A stretch of DNA of 64,000 nt from Sclerodactyla briareus (lineage: Eukaryota; Echinodermata; Holothuroidea; Dendrochirotida; Sclerodactylidae), in NCBI GenBank assembly GCA_026419785.1, contig JAODTK010005594.1, forward strand, positions 62,001 through 126,000, read 5' to 3'. How positions within the stretch are numbered: position 1 is the stretch's first letter; each line of letters opens with the position of its first letter. Position numbers and translations under genes: made by a program. Positions 61,058 through 64,000 of this stretch are shown piece after piece. Below the pieces are notes generated by a model. The model was not told where the DNA came from, did no database searches, and saw only the letters and a program-made list of their open reading frames with translations.

Positions 61058-61125
61058 TCTGTATCCTCTTCAAGCTGGCAATCGCTCCACAGATCCAGGA
61101 TCTCTATGGCAAGTGGAGTTCACAG
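61058..61125 (+). CDS. IQGAP: IQGAP-family protein exon after the CH core (fourth in window), with assembly-type indels
   Basis: Encodes LFKLAIAPQIQDLYGK, against human LFKLGLAPQIQDLYGK (about residues 158-173). The expected LY just before is present one frame away (an extra C at about 61065), and the expected VEFT just after appears if one G is restored at about 61114; the donor is then G|GTAACA. With the previous exon's trailing AG, the first base T completes Ser, as in human HALS-LYLF. The acceptor here reads TTTCAAT where TTTCAG is expected, so the boundary is uncertain. Errors next to short runs again point to the assembly. Confidence 0.85.
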
Positions 61126-62319
61126 GTAACATGGATGATTGGTAGCCGATAATTACCTGTAACAATGGTTTGTCTCATGCACTTTAATTAATATGAAAAA
61201 AACAGAGGAAATATCCTAGCGTGTTACCACTTCCCTCACGTGAGGGAGGGAGGAGGGACATGGCATATTATCCGAAATTCACTTGTGTAGATGTGCAGTC
61301 CAGAAGCACTGTCAAGAATTGTGAGGGGGAGGGGGGGACTTCTGTATCTGAATGTGCTAATCTCTCCACATATTAAGCTCATGCAGACTCTATCACCCTA
61401 TACTAACTGAAGCCAGCATCATCAAAACTATAGCAACACAGTGGAAACCCCTATTCATGTTTTGATTCTACTAGTTCAAGAAGCCAAGTAATGGTCTCTG
61501 AGGAACCCTGGCCATGTTGACAGGATGCCCACAGCGATAACTAGCCTTGTGTCTCTTGGACTAGTGGCTCAAATTATATTGAGGTAGGGATCTTACTATT
61601 CCCGACCTGCTCCATGACCGCCAGTACGTCCCCTCCGACAATTAGTTTTACCTCAAAGATTCCACACTTTCTTGAACCTGGAGGAACCCGAAATTCATGT
61701 CTGACATGACTTGCTCACACAGCCAACAGACGAGGCTCCTTGCATATACCCCACAACAAACTCCAGAACCCATGTCAAATTTTATGCACCATAGCGGAAC
61801 AATGGAGCAAAACAAGATCTTCCCTCACAACTGCAAGTACAGCCACCGAAAAAAGTCTGTGACTTCTGAAACTAGAACGCTGGAATGTTGTCTGCAGGAC
61901 GTCATTGATACCACTGTCTTTTGTGTTGCCCCTCATATTATGGACAGCCGCTGTACGCTCTGCCTACAGAATTGAAAATACCTCATTCATCAAATGTGAA
62001 TTGATATCTATACGATATCATAATATGGCCTTTTTGCAAATACTGTTAATTTGTGTAGAGGTGTACCCAAAGGTGGTTCGTGACAAGGATGTCTCCAATG
62101 TTATACTGTTTTCCAAGGTGGGATGAAGGGCAAAAAAGTACACTCAAAGAGAAGAAATCTTTCAGAAAACAGGCTTGAGAGGTAGCTAGAAAGAATGTTC
62201 ATCTGTTGGTTAGCCTTATTATTTTCTCTTCCATGGTTATTGCTAATTCTTACTTCTCACTTCCACTCTGCCTGTTGGTGTCTCGCCTCAATGAAATTCA
62301 GGAAGAGACTTGTGTTCAA
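61126..62319. other. Next IQGAP intron, nothing recognised
   Basis: I do not find the following IQGAP exon (human EEEINNMK, GGILANELSVDEAALH). An open frame at 61697-61975 shows no known domain. Confidence 0.4.
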
Positions 62320-62960
62320 CTTTGGCGTGTGGTGTGTGTATGTGTGTGTGTGTATGTTACACTTTCATGTCAGCAGGATTTCTCACAAACCGTGAGGCGC
62401 CGATTATGGCGAAATTTTTTGTGTAGCACGGGTTGGGTGTACAAGACGATTCTGATTAGATTTTTGGGCAGCAAGGTCAATTATTAAGTTGGGTAATTAG
62501 CCTAATTTATTAATTTATTGTTCATTCTCATAGCAAGATTTTACGCGAGAACCGTATGGTGCTACAGTTCTGATAGTTTGGCATGTAGTACCTAGGATGC
62601 CAGGTATATGAACTGCCGTTAATTTATGCCTAATTAAGTGGTCTAATTTGCATTATTCATGCGAACTTTTCATTTTTCGGATTTTCCAAACTTGGTGGAT
62701 GTGGTCACCATGTTTCCCGAAAATTTAAAAAATTTTGAGGGAAAAAAATTGTAGTTGTTTTTTCTGTTTTAAATTTTTTTAATTTTGCAATTTTTGAAAG
62801 TTTGTTTTGGGATTTCCACGACAAACTTGGTAGAGTGATCCACCTTGTGATCCGTGGAGTCATTTTTTAATCTACAGCTTGGGTCAGTAGAGGTCATGTA
62901 ATGTGCCTAATTTGCCATATTTTAGTGTGCCAATTTTCGCAACTGTGTAAGAATGTTCTG
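62320..62960 (+). repeat. Decayed interspersed repeat, family D, with GT tract
   Basis: A GT tract (62325-62356) is followed by AGCAGGATTTCTCACAAACCG, TGATTAGATTTTTGGGCA, ATTAAGTTGGGTAATTAGCC, 'gtacctaggatgccaggtat' and repeated 'aaacttggt.ga' motifs. It is the longest of three copies (2030, 5040, 62320). No coding; borders unknown. Confidence 0.6.
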
Positions 62961-64000
62961 GGGCCAACTCGAGTAGTATGGTCTGTTAAAACATTGTTCT
63001 GGGATCTGATGTGTGGGTGATGTTGTCAATGAATTTTTAGGTTGCATTCCATCATAGTGCTAAGGGTAGTTTAGAACATTTTCAAGGTGGACTTTGTCAA
63101 GTAGGAGTGAGTTTAGGCTACAACTTTATTCAAATTGGGTATGGTTAAGGAGAGAAGAGTGGTGGGGGGGGGGCAGGGGAGAAAAGCAATGACTGGGGGT
63201 GACTTTGAGTAGTGAGAGTAAAGGACTTATTTTGGGGGGGGTCATTGTATTTTATGGAATTTTAGGAATGTGTTTTATGGTGTATATGGTGAAATATGTG
63301 ATGTTCGTTGACATGACAATGGTCTGGCATGAACTCGTTGGTTGTTTGTGTAGTTAATACAAACCACTGATCGCGCACCAAAGGCGATACACTGTCTTAA
63401 AAGCGATCGCCTTGTGTTAGAATAACATGCCCCAAATGCTTAAGAAGCTATTTTTAGGACAGTGTTTTATCCATCGAGAATGATTGTTATATTTTGTGAC
63501 ACATCCCTCCATTGAAATGGCCTAGGGTGTTGTATTGTCTGGTAATTGTTTTTGAGACATTAGGTAGTATATCTTGTTGCTTGACTAACTCAGCGGGAAT
63601 ATATTCCCTCTCGAAGAACCTACAAAAGTGATTCAAGAGAGGAAACCCTGCTGAACAAAGTTTTTCAAACTTAATGGAGCTGCGGGAACAATCTTGTTAT
63701 ATCGGTTCACCTCTGCAATTTTACTCTCTCTGAATTCCTTGTTGTGAAGGTGGTAAGCTGGCATTTGAGCTATGCCTAAATGAATCAGGAGCCTGTTCTA
63801 TTTTTGTGTATTGCAATGTACTTGAAGCTTGGAAGTCTCACACTTGCGAAAACTGCCCAAGGAATACGAAGGGGGAAATTTTATTGATATTAGCAATATA
63901 ATATTTGTTGCATGGCCCCGAATAGTTTAATTTGGAGGCAGGTGCCTCGATGAAAGGTAAGCACTCTCACATACATAAACCCTGAGCTCGCTGAAGGCCT
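62961..64000. other. Intronic sequence to window end, nothing recognised
   Basis: G-rich patches lie at 63163-63170 and 63234-63241. An 8 bp inverted repeat AAGGCGAT/ATCGCCTT spans 63381-63413. No exon seen. Confidence 0.4.

Noticed and set aside
61697-61975. 92-codon open frame after the fourth IQGAP exon
   Set aside because: Does not match the IQGAP sequence expected next and shows no recognisable domain or clear splice sites.

Overview
This is a eukaryotic, intron-dominated, repeat-rich window of an invertebrate animal genome. The only host gene I can support is on the + strand: four short exons spell out the calponin-homology region of an IQGAP-family scaffold protein (about residues 53-179 of human IQGAP1). 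They are spread over roughly 60 kb (1345-1501, 32230-32307, 55234-55309, 61058-61125). The first exons lie upstream of the window and the rest of the protein downstream. IQGAP is widespread in animals; together with the many 'aaggtcaaaggtca'-type repeats this suggests a marine invertebrate (echinoderm, hemichordate, cephalochordate or mollusc), but the sequence does not settle which.

Intron 1 (1502-32229) is mostly transposon and satellite DNA. It holds two arrays of a ~308 bp tandem repeat (5617-8070, about 8 units; 9018-13945, about 16 units) with the same left and right flanking sequence. Around and after them are reverse-strand Helitron/Helentron-like elements (2198-2990, 14130-15973, 16792-17430), a composite element with a probable nested insertion (19576-23513), and a pair of long inverted repeats (24885-25205 and 27955-28350). 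Intron 2 (32308-55233) holds a decayed LINE on the minus strand, a 4.4 kb hAT-like transposon with perfect 10 bp terminal inverted repeats and a perfect 8 bp target duplication (37774-42166), a 1.3 kb non-autonomous hAT-like element (44069-45384), and two Helitron-like elements that start TC and end CTAG (42698-43691 and 49111-52886). Intron 3 (55310-61057) holds a copy of the hairpin-ended family A (56606-58283).

Three themes stand out. First, two families of hairpin-ended elements (A and B below) keep the same ends while carrying different internal tandem repeats. Second, several of these otherwise different repeats carry direct repeats of AGGTCA, the nuclear-receptor half-site, in DR1, DR4 and DR5 spacing. 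Third, there is clear evidence of assembly error: an Illumina-adapter-like 33-mer at 7704-7736 replaces part of a satellite unit, and the two last IQGAP exons need several one-base corrections to read, so apparent frameshifts in this window should not be taken as biology. I saw no CRISPR array, rRNA, convincing tRNA, or retrovirus, LTR or Polinton fossil.
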